Assembly (NCBI GenBank): GCA_964393185.1
Contig: CAYMSO010000003.1
Span: 86,998 to 150,997 of the forward strand
From: CAYMSO01 sp964393185
GTDB taxonomy: Bacteria; Patescibacteriota; Dojkabacteria; J137
DNA: 64,000 nucleotides
Direction: 5' to 3'
The translations under genes and the position numbers were made by a program. The notes beneath the pieces were generated by a model. The model saw nothing but the letters and a program-made list of their open reading frames with translations, was not told the origin of the DNA and did no database searches. Shown piece by piece: positions 45,086 through 55,300 of this stretch (positions are counted from its first letter, which is position 1; each line of letters begins with the position of its first letter).

Positions 45086-45646
45086 TTAATCTAACTTATC
45101 CGCAAAATCTCCTATTAATTCTTTAAGCTTATAAATATCATCATAGCTGGAATCACTTGAATTGAAAACTTGATGAAACATAAAATTTCTGGAATAGCTG
45201 CTTACCAGCTCTCGCAGCCTATCAAATCTAAAATTAGGATCATTGGTACCTTGAATATATAGAGTTGGTAGCTGATATCCAGATAACCAACTTCGCAACT
45301 CATCATCGTAATTTAACCCCTCGGCCCAAATGTATGGAAAACTAATAAACACTGCAAATTTAGGCTTCAAGACGCCTGATCTTATTGCTTTTAGGGCGAT
45401 TGCTACGCCTTCGGAATAAGCAATAACACCAAAGTCCGAATCAAATTTGTTTTGAAAGTAAGATGCTTTAGATGCCTCGGAAAAAAGATTTACATTTTGA
45501 TCGTTACCTTCACGCCAATGCTCGTATCTAGCTATTTCGACATACTTAAACTCTTTATCTATCTGTTTACGCAGATCATCCGCCCATTGATAACTATAGC
45601 GACTCCCGCCTGGCAAAATTAGTAAATTTGTTTTTGATTTGTCCAT
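45086..45646 (-). CDS. Alpha/beta-hydrolase-like protein
   Basis: A 186-residue protein of the small alpha/beta-hydrolase type. The first strand LLILPGGSRY is followed by a nucleophile elbow VIAYSEGVAIAL (Ser78; the first Gly of GxSxG is Ala). An acid-containing strand follows, LPTLYIQGTNDPNFRF (Asp136). The region where the catalytic His is expected reads FNSSDSSYDD, with only His158 before it, so the triad may be incomplete. No signal peptide. It starts the three-gene operon running to 43271. Confidence 0.75.
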   Translation of the reverse strand: MDKSKTNLLILPGGSRYSYQWADDLRKQIDKEFKYVEIARYEHWREGNDQNVNLFSEASKASYFQNKFDSDFGVIAYSEGVAIALKAIRSGVLKPKFAVFISFPYIWAEGLNYDDELRSWLSGYQLPTLYIQGTNDPNFRFDRLRELVSSYSRNFMFHQVFNSSDSSYDDIYKLKELIGDFADKLD

Positions 45647-45662
45647 GTCTATAATCTAACAC

Positions 45663-45692
45663 AAAAAAGCAGGAGAAAAAACTTTCTCCTGC
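45663..45692 (-). terminator. Terminator of the RRM protein gene
   Basis: On the minus strand GCAGGAGAAA (45692-45683) pairs with TTTCTCCTGC (45678-45669) across a 4-base loop (10-bp stem) and is followed by TTTTTTGT. It lies 20 bases after the RRM gene stop. This is a clear Rho-independent terminator. Confidence 0.88.
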
Positions 45693-45712
45693 CAATATAA
45701 TTTGTAAAGATT

Positions 45713-46231
45713 TTAATTCATTTGAGTCTTTGGAATAGCAAATCTTACAACCATCTTTCTACCCATAACTTCCTGACCATTTAATGCATCAAGAGCTTTC
45801 TGAGCATCTTCAACTGAGTTATAAGCTACAAATCCAAAACCCTTAGACTTACCAGTGTCCTTAAATCTTGTTACTGTTGCTTCGGTTACTTCACCATATT
45901 GTGCAAAAGTATCTTTTAAGCCACCATCATCCATATCGTAAGATAGGTTGCCTATATAAAGTCTGTTGCCAGGTTGAGCCTTTGGCTTAGAATCCTCGTT
46001 AGCTACTCTTACAACAATTTGTCTGCCATCCAAGTCCGTACCATTCATTTCGTTGATAACATCGTCTGCACTATCAGATTCGAATTCTACAAATCCGAAA
46101 CCTCTTGATCTGCCAGACATTTTATCTTCGATGATTGAAACGCTAGAAGGTGAAAACTTGGAAAAAGCATCTCTTAAAGTATCTTCCGAAGTTGTGTAGG
46201 AAAGATTACCTACATATAGTTTTATCCCCAT
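45713..46231 (-). CDS. Double-RRM RNA-binding protein
   Basis: A 172-residue protein made of two RNA-recognition motifs. RRM1 has RNP2 KLYVGNL (residues 4-10) and RNP1 SRGFGFVEF. RRM2 has RNP2 RLYIGNL and RNP1 SKGFGFVAY. Short linkers (EDSKPKAQPGN) join them. Single-RRM proteins occur in cyanobacteria and some other bacteria; a two-RRM protein of this compact type is less usual. It probably binds single-stranded RNA, for example at low temperature or in mRNA control. It ends in its own terminator. Confidence 0.93.
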   Translation of the reverse strand: MGIKLYVGNLSYTTSEDTLRDAFSKFSPSSVSIIEDKMSGRSRGFGFVEFESDSADDVINEMNGTDLDGRQIVVRVANEDSKPKAQPGNRLYIGNLSYDMDDGGLKDTFAQYGEVTEATVTRFKDTGKSKGFGFVAYNSVEDAQKALDALNGQEVMGRKMVVRFAIPKTQMN

Positions 46232-46481
46232 TATAGAAAGATAATAAAAAATTAAAGCGAATTGGGAAAAGCTATAAGTAGAAATCTACCAACATACTTT
46301 TCTTACTTCCCACTCACATTTTACTATAACTAATGTATACTTAACAATCGAAATTATATATCATCAATATCGAGTACCGTCAACGATTCTACAGAGTAGT
46401 GAATATAAATACTTACAAAACCCTTACAATTGACTACAAAAAAAGTTTACTAATATTGATTATTATTTTTATACTCAATTT

Positions 46482-48398
46482 ATGAAAAGATTATTTTTTA
46501 GTATTTATCTTCTAGCACTTTTGGGGCTAATAGTTGCTTCACATTCTGTTACCAAGGTACAAGCGCAAAGCTATAATCAAATATTTATAAGCGAGGTAAT
46601 GGCAGATCCTGAAGGCGCGGATACTGGCAAAGAATGGATAGAATTGTATAATCTCTATGATCAGCCTCTGCTACTGTCTGGATGGAAATTAACTTCCACC
46701 TCCGATTCTGGAACGGTAAGGATTACAAATCTGCCCGACTTAGAAATACCGGCCCAAAGTTATTTTTTAGTTGTAGAAAATGTTCAGGTATTTGCAGAAG
46801 CTAACGTAATAGCACTAGGAGACGGAAAATTAAACTTTTTTAACACTAATGCTACAATCAATTTGCAAGACCCTACCGACGCATCTATTAGCCAATTTAA
46901 GTATTTTACTGGAACTTCTGGCAGAAGCTTCGAATCACCAGGTTTTTTGAATTTGGAAGACTGCAACAAAGCTAAGTCGCATCCAGATTCCAATACTATA
47001 AATCAGCAAAATTCGAATTACTCCAGAGTTTGCTGGGGCGTTGAAGAAATTCCTCCAGAGGAACCTGCACAGGAACTAAGTACAGATTTAGTGATTACCG
47101 AGGTTTATCCAAGTCCAGAAGCACCAGATACTGAATGGATTGAAGTGTATAACTTCGGAGAATTCGAGATAGATTTAGAGGGTTGGTATTTTTCCGAACA
47201 AGATTCTAATGGCAATTTGGGAAGTAAAAACATGCTTTTACCAAATCAGAAAATCTTACCAGAACAACATATTCCTTTACCAATTGCTCAAATCACTCTT
47301 AATAATTCGGGTGATAGAATAGGATTATTTTCTCCAGACCACAATTTAATTGATGAGGTTATTTATCAATCAACAGCAAATCTTACTTCTGTAGGAAGAA
47401 TTTGGCATAATGGTTATCCGGAAGATATAGCAGAGTTGAGCTACACGTCGCCAGGCAATTATAATTACCTATACGATGCAACTAGAATCAGTAATATTTG
47501 TGATATAAAAGGACAAGAGATTAATACACCAACACTAACTAGTGGTACTGCAAATGTAGACCTGGGGATTGTTTCGGATCGTGTGTTTTATCTACAAAAC
47601 GAAACTTGTGGCATAAGAGTCAAAGTTATAACTGATGATGTTAATGTAACTAAAGGGCAAAATATTATCCTGTCTGGTACAATCAAAGAAAGTAATTCGG
47701 AAAAATATATAGCTGCTCAAAATATTTATTTTGAAGATTTAGAGGGCAATAAGTTAGGTTCAACCAAAATTGCTAATATCAAAATTAGCAATACACAGCA
47801 ACTTACACAGTACGTTGGAGCAATAGTAGAAATTACTAGTCATATACAAAAAAAGTATTCCGGCAGTTTTGATATAGCCTTAGATCAAAGTAGCGTAAGA
47901 GTAGGCAAGAGTACTAATTCAGATATCAATTTTTCTGATCTGGGTTCGGGAGATCAGGTGAAAGTAACAGGCATTTTAGTCTTTCAGTCAGAAACGCAAA
48001 AGTTGCTACTAAGAACACAGGAAGATTTAGAACTAATAAGCCCACAAATAAGTGCAGCAAAATCACAAGGAATAAAAAAATCTGCACCTATTCAAACAAA
48101 ATCTCCTAACATTGAAGAAAAAAAGATAACTACTGTTGACTACCAAATGCCAAATCTGAATTACTACCAAGTGGAAGATACTCAAATTGCCAAGGACCCT
48201 ATCCAAATTTACGTTTGGCCGCTTCAGCTGCTTACTGTAACTCTTTTAGGCTTAATACTTGGAACACGATTGAACTTCTGGATAATTTCTATGCACTATT
48301 ATTCTGCTTTGAAGTCAAAACTAGAAAATTATGAGCACAATTTGGTATATTTCAAAACCAGAGAGGTATCTAAAACTGCACATAATCTGCTAGACTAA
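46482..48398 (+). CDS. Surface protein with two lamin-tail domains
   Basis: A 638-residue protein. A signal peptide (residues 1-29, VQAQ end) is followed by lamin-tail domain 1 (about 31-145: IFISEVMADPEGADTGKEWIELYN...GWKLTS). Domain 2 spans about 200-310 (LVITEVYPSPEAPDTEWIEVYNFGEFEIDLEGWYF). An OB-like region follows (about 330-510, SGTANVDLGIVSDRVFYLQNETCGIRVKV) and a C-terminal membrane helix (about 576-600). Lamin-tail (LTD) domains are common in secreted bacterial nucleases and surface proteins. No catalytic domain is evident, so it may be a binding or adhesion protein. Confidence 0.82.
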   Translation: MKRLFFSIYLLALLGLIVASHSVTKVQAQSYNQIFISEVMADPEGADTGKEWIELYNLYDQPLLLSGWKLTSTSDSGTVRITNLPDLEIPAQSYFLVVENVQVFAEANVIALGDGKLNFFNTNATINLQDPTDASISQFKYFTGTSGRSFESPGFLNLEDCNKAKSHPDSNTINQQNSNYSRVCWGVEEIPPEEPAQELSTDLVITEVYPSPEAPDTEWIEVYNFGEFEIDLEGWYFSEQDSNGNLGSKNMLLPNQKILPEQHIPLPIAQITLNNSGDRIGLFSPDHNLIDEVIYQSTANLTSVGRIWHNGYPEDIAELSYTSPGNYNYLYDATRISNICDIKGQEINTPTLTSGTANVDLGIVSDRVFYLQNETCGIRVKVITDDVNVTKGQNIILSGTIKESNSEKYIAAQNIYFEDLEGNKLGSTKIANIKISNTQQLTQYVGAIVEITSHIQKKYSGSFDIALDQSSVRVGKSTNSDINFSDLGSGDQVKVTGILVFQSETQKLLLRTQEDLELISPQISAAKSQGIKKSAPIQTKSPNIEEKKITTVDYQMPNLNYYQVEDTQIAKDPIQIYVWPLQLLTVTLLGLILGTRLNFWIISMHYYSALKSKLENYEHNLVYFKTREVSKTAHNLLD

Positions 48399-48418
48399 GC
48401 AAAGTTGAAAAAACGGCG

Positions 48419-48901
48419 ATGAAATTTCTAGAAGATGGTAAAAAAATAACAGTAAATGGAACCGAATTTGTGGTGAAGTTCGAGAAAGTAAAGTTTTTGA
48501 AGCCTAAAGTAGTATCTGCCGGAGTTGAGCTTAAGGTTTTTAGAGGTGAATCAGTCAATAAGTCCCACAAACAAATCCTATATAAGTGGCTAGTTGAACA
48601 TGCTCGGAAAGTTATTGTAGAAAGGGTAGAGTATTATGCTCAAAAATATGATTTTGAATACAAAAGAATTTCTATAAAAGACACAAAAACAAGATGGGGT
48701 AGCTGCTCATCGCTCAAAAATCTTAATTTCAGCTGGAGATTGATACTCTTGGATCCCTCAGAACTAGACTATGTAGTGGTTCACGAACTTTCACATCTAT
48801 TCGAAATGAATCATTCTAAGAACTTCTGGAAAATAGTTGAAAATATCCTGCCAAACTATAAAATGATAAGAAGAAATCTTAAACAGTATAGAATTGATTG
48901 A
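48419..48901 (+). CDS. YgjP-type (DUF45/M48) metallopeptidase
   Basis: A 160-residue protein of the YgjP/SprT-like group. The zinc site is HELSH (His122, Glu123, His126) and a third His132 in HLFEMNHSKNFW. The typical TRWGSCSSLKNLNFSWRLILLDPSELDYVVVHELSHL precedes it. Family members are small soluble zinc peptidases of unknown substrate. It lies 20 bases after the lamin-tail gene and is probably co-transcribed with it. Confidence 0.92.
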   Translation: MKFLEDGKKITVNGTEFVVKFEKVKFLKPKVVSAGVELKVFRGESVNKSHKQILYKWLVEHARKVIVERVEYYAQKYDFEYKRISIKDTKTRWGSCSSLKNLNFSWRLILLDPSELDYVVVHELSHLFEMNHSKNFWKIVENILPNYKMIRRNLKQYRID

Positions 48902-48937
48902 TATGTATCTATTATATAAAATATGACCAGAAAATGG

Positions 48938-48943
48938 TATAAT
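48938..48943 (+). promoter_or_regulatory. -10 TATAAT before the giant-protein operon
   Basis: TATAAT, with TG upstream (TGGTATAAT), 22 bases before ATG 48966. The predicted transcript start (about 48950) excludes GTG 48948 as the initiation codon. Confidence 0.5.
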
Positions 48944-48965
48944 GTAAGTGGAAAAAATTATCAAA

Positions 48966-49388
48966 ATGTCCACACAAAGTCTTTATCAATATTTAAAACA
49001 GAATGGTTTTAAGGATGAGTATATAGCAACTATTTTTTTGCTACTTCATCCTCATATCGATGAATACATACAAGTACAATTTGCAAGTACATTTGATGTG
49101 CAAGAAGTTGTAGAAATTGAAAACGAAGCAGATGAGCAGAAATTAGATAACATGCAAAAAGCCTTGCTGTATGCAGAAGTTTACAAACAAAAAACAAACA
49201 AGGATATTTCCGACGAAATAAATTATTTTTTTGACAAATTCGTAGAAGCCCTGGAACAGACAAAAAGTCTTACAAAAGAACTTTTGGATGAACTACAAAA
49301 GCAGCAGAGCAACCCTACAGATAAAGAAGTAGACTCTTTGATTGAAAAAATTATTAATAGACATAAAAATTTGTTAACCCAAAATTAA
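48966..49388 (+). CDS. Hypothetical small partner of the giant protein
   Basis: A protein of about 140 residues, unrecognised, acidic and helical (MSTQSLYQYLKQNGFKDEYIATIFLLLHPHIDEYIQ; later ALEQTKSLTKELLDELQKQQ is coiled-coil-like). No membrane helix. Its stop TAA shares an A with the ATG of the 2073-residue gene (TAATG), so the two are translationally coupled and the products probably interact. Confidence 0.6.
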   Translation: MSTQSLYQYLKQNGFKDEYIATIFLLLHPHIDEYIQVQFASTFDVQEVVEIENEADEQKLDNMQKALLYAEVYKQKTNKDISDEINYFFDKFVEALEQTKSLTKELLDELQKQQSNPTDKEVDSLIEKIINRHKNLLTQN

Positions 49389-52300
49389 TGGCAGGAGCAG
49401 ATACAATACCACTTGACGCTTCACCAGCTGAAGCTACGCCAGAGCAAGAACCATCGACTGAGACCCAAGCTGATTTGCCAGATCAGTTCAAAACAAGGAC
49501 TTACCTAGATAATGCCAAGACATTATTTAATGATTCAAAGACCAAAGTTATTCAACTTGAAGATATAGATGAAGAAACTGCCAAGGCCATAGCTCAAAAA
49601 GGTGGGTATTTTGTATATAAAAATGAGGGTAGCTTTCTGCTAACAAAAGAAGAAACCAATAAGCTAGGCGACCAGAAGTTAACTTTAATATCCGAGGGTG
49701 CAAAGCTAGAATCTAGGGGGAGAATAAGAAATACTGCCAGAAATATTGCAAAATATTTTTCTGGGCTGGAAACAGGTGAATGGATAGATAAGTCAGGGTG
49801 GAGAAAAATGATATACACAGTAGCAGGGGCAGAAAAGAAGCTATTGGCTTTGCCTACTTATCTTCCAGGTATTAACATTTTGAGGACCCTACCACAAAAA
49901 TATAGTCAGATCACCAAGTATGGTTACTACAGCGGCATTGTACCTTCAGTAGCTAATTTTGTTTGGCAGGGAGAAACAATTGTCGAGACAACACAAAGTG
50001 GTATTCCTATAATCAAGTTTAATGATTTAAGTGATTCTGCACTTATTACCTCTGCTGGAAAGATTAAAAATAATAATAACGAGCTTCTAGACAAACGTAA
50101 TGATTTGATGAAGCAGATAGGAGGAGTTAGCACTGCTTTTGAAAATTTAAGTTGGGCTGATAGAGTAAATGCACTTTACAATGGGGTACGACTTGGACTT
50201 AGCGCCTACACTTTAATTGCCGCAGGTACGGCTCTTGCCGGCAAAATGGGCATTAGTGCAGCAAAGCTTGGAACCGAAAGTTTATTGCATCCAAAAGTTA
50301 TAGAAGCAGTAAAATACATTGCACCTGGTATTACTTTTGCGGGCAACCTTACAAAAATCGGATATGGCTTATACAACAAGACAATAGATGCTAAGGCTGC
50401 TGTATGGTCTTTTATAGACTCTTCTGTTGCAGCAACTTTGGGAGGCATTGTAGGAGAGGTTACTTCGGAGAATTCTCCATCTGCACAAAACATTGTAAAA
50501 GGAGCAACATCTTTTGGTTCTATCCTTTTTCTTAAATTTTTTAGAGACTTTAGGGCAAGACGATTAAGTGATCCTAAAGAAAGAGCAGATAGAGAATTGA
50601 TGAATAACCAAATATTCAGAGAATCAGCACTATTGCTAAGTTTTATGAATTTTATGTACAAAGGAGCAGATAGTCAGCTCAATATAGGTGGTAAGTCTGT
50701 AGAAGGCATAAAGTACATTAACAAAGAACTCCCTATCTTTTCGCAAGCTGCAAAAGCAGTATCCAGTGTGTTTGATGGAGCAGCAGATTGGGTAAAAGAA
50801 GTGGGGCAATTATACAAAGAAAGGAAAGCAATGCAAAGCATTATGAATGATACCTCAGAACAGTCCTTACCGGTAGCTAGTGATACTGTAGGTACAGATA
50901 CTTTGCCTGAAGCACCAATGCCACAGCCAGAGAGCTTAGACTTACCTGCAAACCCGCTTATAGTAGACACAGATACAGGTCAACTGTTGGGTTATAGAAT
51001 AAATGACCATACTATCGCAGAAATTAGCTTAGACAATCAAGAATTATCGTTTATTGTAAAGAATTTCAGAACTGGAAGGATAGAAGTGTACAGTGCTTAT
51101 GAATTTATAGACAACTACAGTACAACTCATGTAGAAGCGTTGCGACAAGCAGTTGAAAGTAGCCAAATTCACCTTCCTACTGTTGGACTCCCATCAGAAG
51201 AACCAGTAATTACAGACATAGTAAGATCTGGAGTCAAAACGGGAGATCTTCTTCAAATTGAATATACTGGCGAGAATAGTGCTACTCTAACAATTACAGA
51301 TATTTCTGGCGCAGGTACTGGTACCGCTCAAGTTATAGAATTAAATAATTTATCGCCAGATGTTAATCAAAATATACAGATACAAGGTATGCGCGATGGC
51401 CAGCCTATTACAGAAACCTGGAGCATATTTGTAAGAAACAATGGTACAATTGATATTCTAGATCTAGATAAAGAGAGTATAATTAGTGCTACCAGTAGTA
51501 ATTTAGAGGGGTATTCCAGTACCTTAGATAATTGGGTTTATACACCTTTCGTAGAAAATTCTCAAGTTAATCTGGATTTGACAAGAACAATCCCTGATTC
51601 TGATTTAATACCGGAACACTTAAGAGGAAAGATTTTACAACCAATATATCCAAATGGTAATACAAACCAATTTACACATATAATGCTTTTTGATCCAGAA
51701 AATCCAAGTGCACCTCCAGTAATGCATCCTATTCCAGAAATATCGTCTAAAGAAAACCAGATAATAGAAATAGCTGATAATATTTTTATAACTAACTTTA
51801 AGGGGGAACCTATTGTATTTGTAGAGAACGATGGAAACTATGAATTACTATGGAATAATGGACCACAGTCAGAACAAATTTTGGAAACAATACCGCTACC
51901 AGGAGAGATACCAGTTAATATAAATGGTCAAGAATTCAGAATATGGACCCAAAATGGATTGGCAATTCTGAGTGACGGCACTAATGAATATAAAGGGATT
52001 TTAGGTCCAGACAATACCTATATTTTTGGCAAGGCTAACGATTTAATTGTTTATGACAATAACAGCAAGGAAGCTATTCTTATAGGCGTAACTCCTCAAG
52101 TTGGAGAAGAAGAAGCTACTGCACCAAGTTCATCAAGGGAACAATTGTTAGTGGATGGACAAAAAGGGGATGGCTATCCTGGCGGTACTCTTGGCGGCTT
52201 CATAGATCAGAATGTCTTTGAAACAATAAAATTAGCCGCTGATATAGATAGTATTGAAGGTTCTGCGGATGCTGTAGCATTTAGTCTAGTTAATCTCGAA

Positions 52301-55300
52301 ACAGATGCAGAAATCGTAAAAGGCTTAAGTGATAACCTTGCAATAATTTTAGAAGAAAAGACAGACATTCCCCCGGTAGTAGCTCCGGTTATAGTTTCGA
52401 GTGGATTAGCTATTTTAGGAGCTAATGCTTACGCTATGGGCAAAACTAGCCTAGCAATACTTAAGTTTCCACCACGAATGCTTTATAGAACAATTTTTAG
52501 GAGACGAATACTGCGCAAAGCAATCGAAAAGCAAGAAAAAGAGCAAAAAGAATTTTTAGAAAAGCAAGAAAAATTCTTTGAAGATAATTGGCACAGAGTA
52601 ATTGAACCTGTCCTTGAGGATGCTAATAAATTTATGGAGGAATTTAAATTAGAAACAGCGCGATTTTTAGCAGGCAACCCTTCAAGGGAAGAAAAAATAG
52701 CATTTAAAAAGAGAATAGAAGCTGCACAAAAGCATCTTTCCGATAAACTTGCCAAATTATCCAATATTAAAATGGATGCAAGTAAGGGCGTGACGTTAAC
52801 ACTAAAAGACTATATAGGCATACCGAGAGAAAACCTTCTTAGCCTTGCATTATTCCAACATGAACATGTGCTAAATCAATATAGAGATATTATAGATCGA
52901 GAACCCACTAGCCAACCGGCTGCACCAGGCGGATCTTCCAACCCAACTACACCACCTCCGCCCTCAAAGCCCAATAATGGACAACAGCAAAACCTAGATG
53001 ATGCCAGGTTAAAAGGTAGACTCAGAGACTTATATGATAATGGATATCTAGGAGAAGTTCATACTCAAAAGCGAACTAACCCCTCTTCTACGCCTGTCCA
53101 AGGCTCAAGTTCACCTAATACAGAAGAACCCTATGATGCTAATACCACTACTCAGCCACTTAACCTTGATGGAGGAGAGGAAATGCCTGGAGAAAGTCCA
53201 ATTACTGGAGATGAGCAAAATGTACCTAAAATGATTGTAAATGCATTTCAGGTAGGTCAAATTGATATGGAAGAATTTGCGACCTTATGGGATATGATAT
53301 TAAAAGGGAAAGTTGAAGATAAGAAGGTAATTGCCAAGTTTAATGAGATAAAACAAGGCAAAACTAAGCCGCCTTCTCCATCTGAAGGAGGTACTCCAAA
53401 GAGCTCCCCAGTTGATGCCTCAAAACCATATAACGCATTAAAGGCACTAACTAGCAATAAGGGAGTCATTCCAACTGCTCAAAATGTTGGAGAAGGGGTA
53501 GTAGAAGTAACAGAGTCCGTTACACCAAACGAACCTACTGAAGAAATTCCTTATATTGACTTCGATAAATTAGCCCCGACAGTTAAAGAAATGACAGCTG
53601 GTGTTTCACCAGAAGGACTCCTAAGAGTCGAAGAAAATCGTAAGTTTGAAAACGAAAACGAACTAGCCCAAAATAAGGAGAATGCCGAACTTTTTAAGAC
53701 ATTAATTGAAGACCATTACGATTACCTTGAACAAAATAGAATTAACCTTGATAACTTACTAGCGCTAATGGCTAAAAATCCTGTACTAGCAAAAAACCGA
53801 CTAGCGGCTCTTCTGGCCGAGGCTAAAGAGCAGGCTCAACGTGAATCTGCGCTTCAAGTTGAGCCTGTCGAAGTAAGGGGGGAAGAAGAACCGGTTGTAG
53901 AGGCTCTTGAAGAATTTAGACAGGGAGTCGTAGAGCAGATTAATAGATATGATCAATCAGGCCAGCCAGGTCGTTATAGGTTCCCTCCTAAGCTAATCCT
54001 AGATCAATATATAGGAGAAGCTGCTAGTGACCCAGATAAATTGCTTACTATAATTAATGAGGTAGAAAATATGAAAGAGTCTGACACTAAACCATTATTA
54101 CTGAGTGAACTAGGGGGCAGCTTTTACAAAAGTATAAACGAAATTTTAAAAAGTACGGAAAATATAAATCCCAAATTTACAGTTGCAATGTTTGATTTAA
54201 TCAGTACGAATTCACCGATTGTGTCTCGATTCGATAATGATGAGAAACTATCAATTCTAGAAAAATTACTTGATGGTTTGGAGAATAATACTGCTGAGCT
54301 AACAGCCGAAGTTTTTGACAACTTGTTAAGTTCTCAAGTTTTAAAAACAAGATTAGTCGGAAACAAGAATAAGAAGGCAATCAAGGGGAAAATAATTGCT
54401 ATTCGTGATAAGATTGAAAAGCAAAATCGAATCAATGCAGGTCAAAGTGAACCTATGCCTAAAGTTAAGTCTGCCGAAGTAACGGAAGCTGAACAACCCG
54501 TAAGACCTGCTACTAAAGGAACAATAGAATGGATTAAAGATAAAACCGGAAGATTTTTTAAACAAACACCTCCACCTCGATCTAAACCGTCAAGTTTATT
54601 TGCAGCACTAACAACTCCAAGGACCCCAGTAGAACATGAAACAAGGGACTTAAATCCAACAAGCTCAGGAAGTTCAGCAGGAGAAGTTCCAGATGTGCTT
54701 CCACAAGACGAGTCGAAGCCTGTCAACTTAATGGAAGAAAAGCCGCCTGTTGAAGCATCTGAAGGTGCTCAAGGGACTGATTCAATTAATCAAGAACTAT
54801 CTGAACCAAAAAAAATACTTTTAGATCCATTATTTACAAATCCAGTTTCAGAAGAAAATTTAGCAACATTAACCAAAAGACTAAATAATGCAACCCATGA
54901 TGACGAGAAAGCTGTTAAGTCTTTACTTGAAAGTGATAATCAAGAGGATATAATAAAGTTCATAAAAAACATAGATAGAATGTACTCATCTATAAGTAAA
55001 ATGGAGTATGTGCATCCAATAATTGAAAACATACTTTTAGAAGTTTTGCAATATATAGCTAATTTAGAAACTATACCATCCCAATTGCATAATTTAGGAA
55101 GTTTATTTGATCTTGATTTGAGCTTGACTATAAGTCAGAACTACCATAATCCCTTTTACGCTTCTAAAGCTTTTGACGAAATAATTAAAATAGCAATAAA
55201 AACCAACAAAGAAGAAGTAATTACCAGTATGATAAACAATCTTGATCAGTACAGCTGGTCAGGTTATAGGGCATTGTTAATGAATTTTAATAAGTTGGCT

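Noticed and set aside
48948..48965. GTG start for the small partner of the giant protein
   Set aside because: The predicted transcript start after TATAAT at 48938-48943 falls at or beyond this codon; ATG 48966 fits better.
54353..54726. Antisense frames inside the giant protein gene
   Set aside because: They mirror the Pro/Ser/Thr-rich coding sequence and show no start signals.
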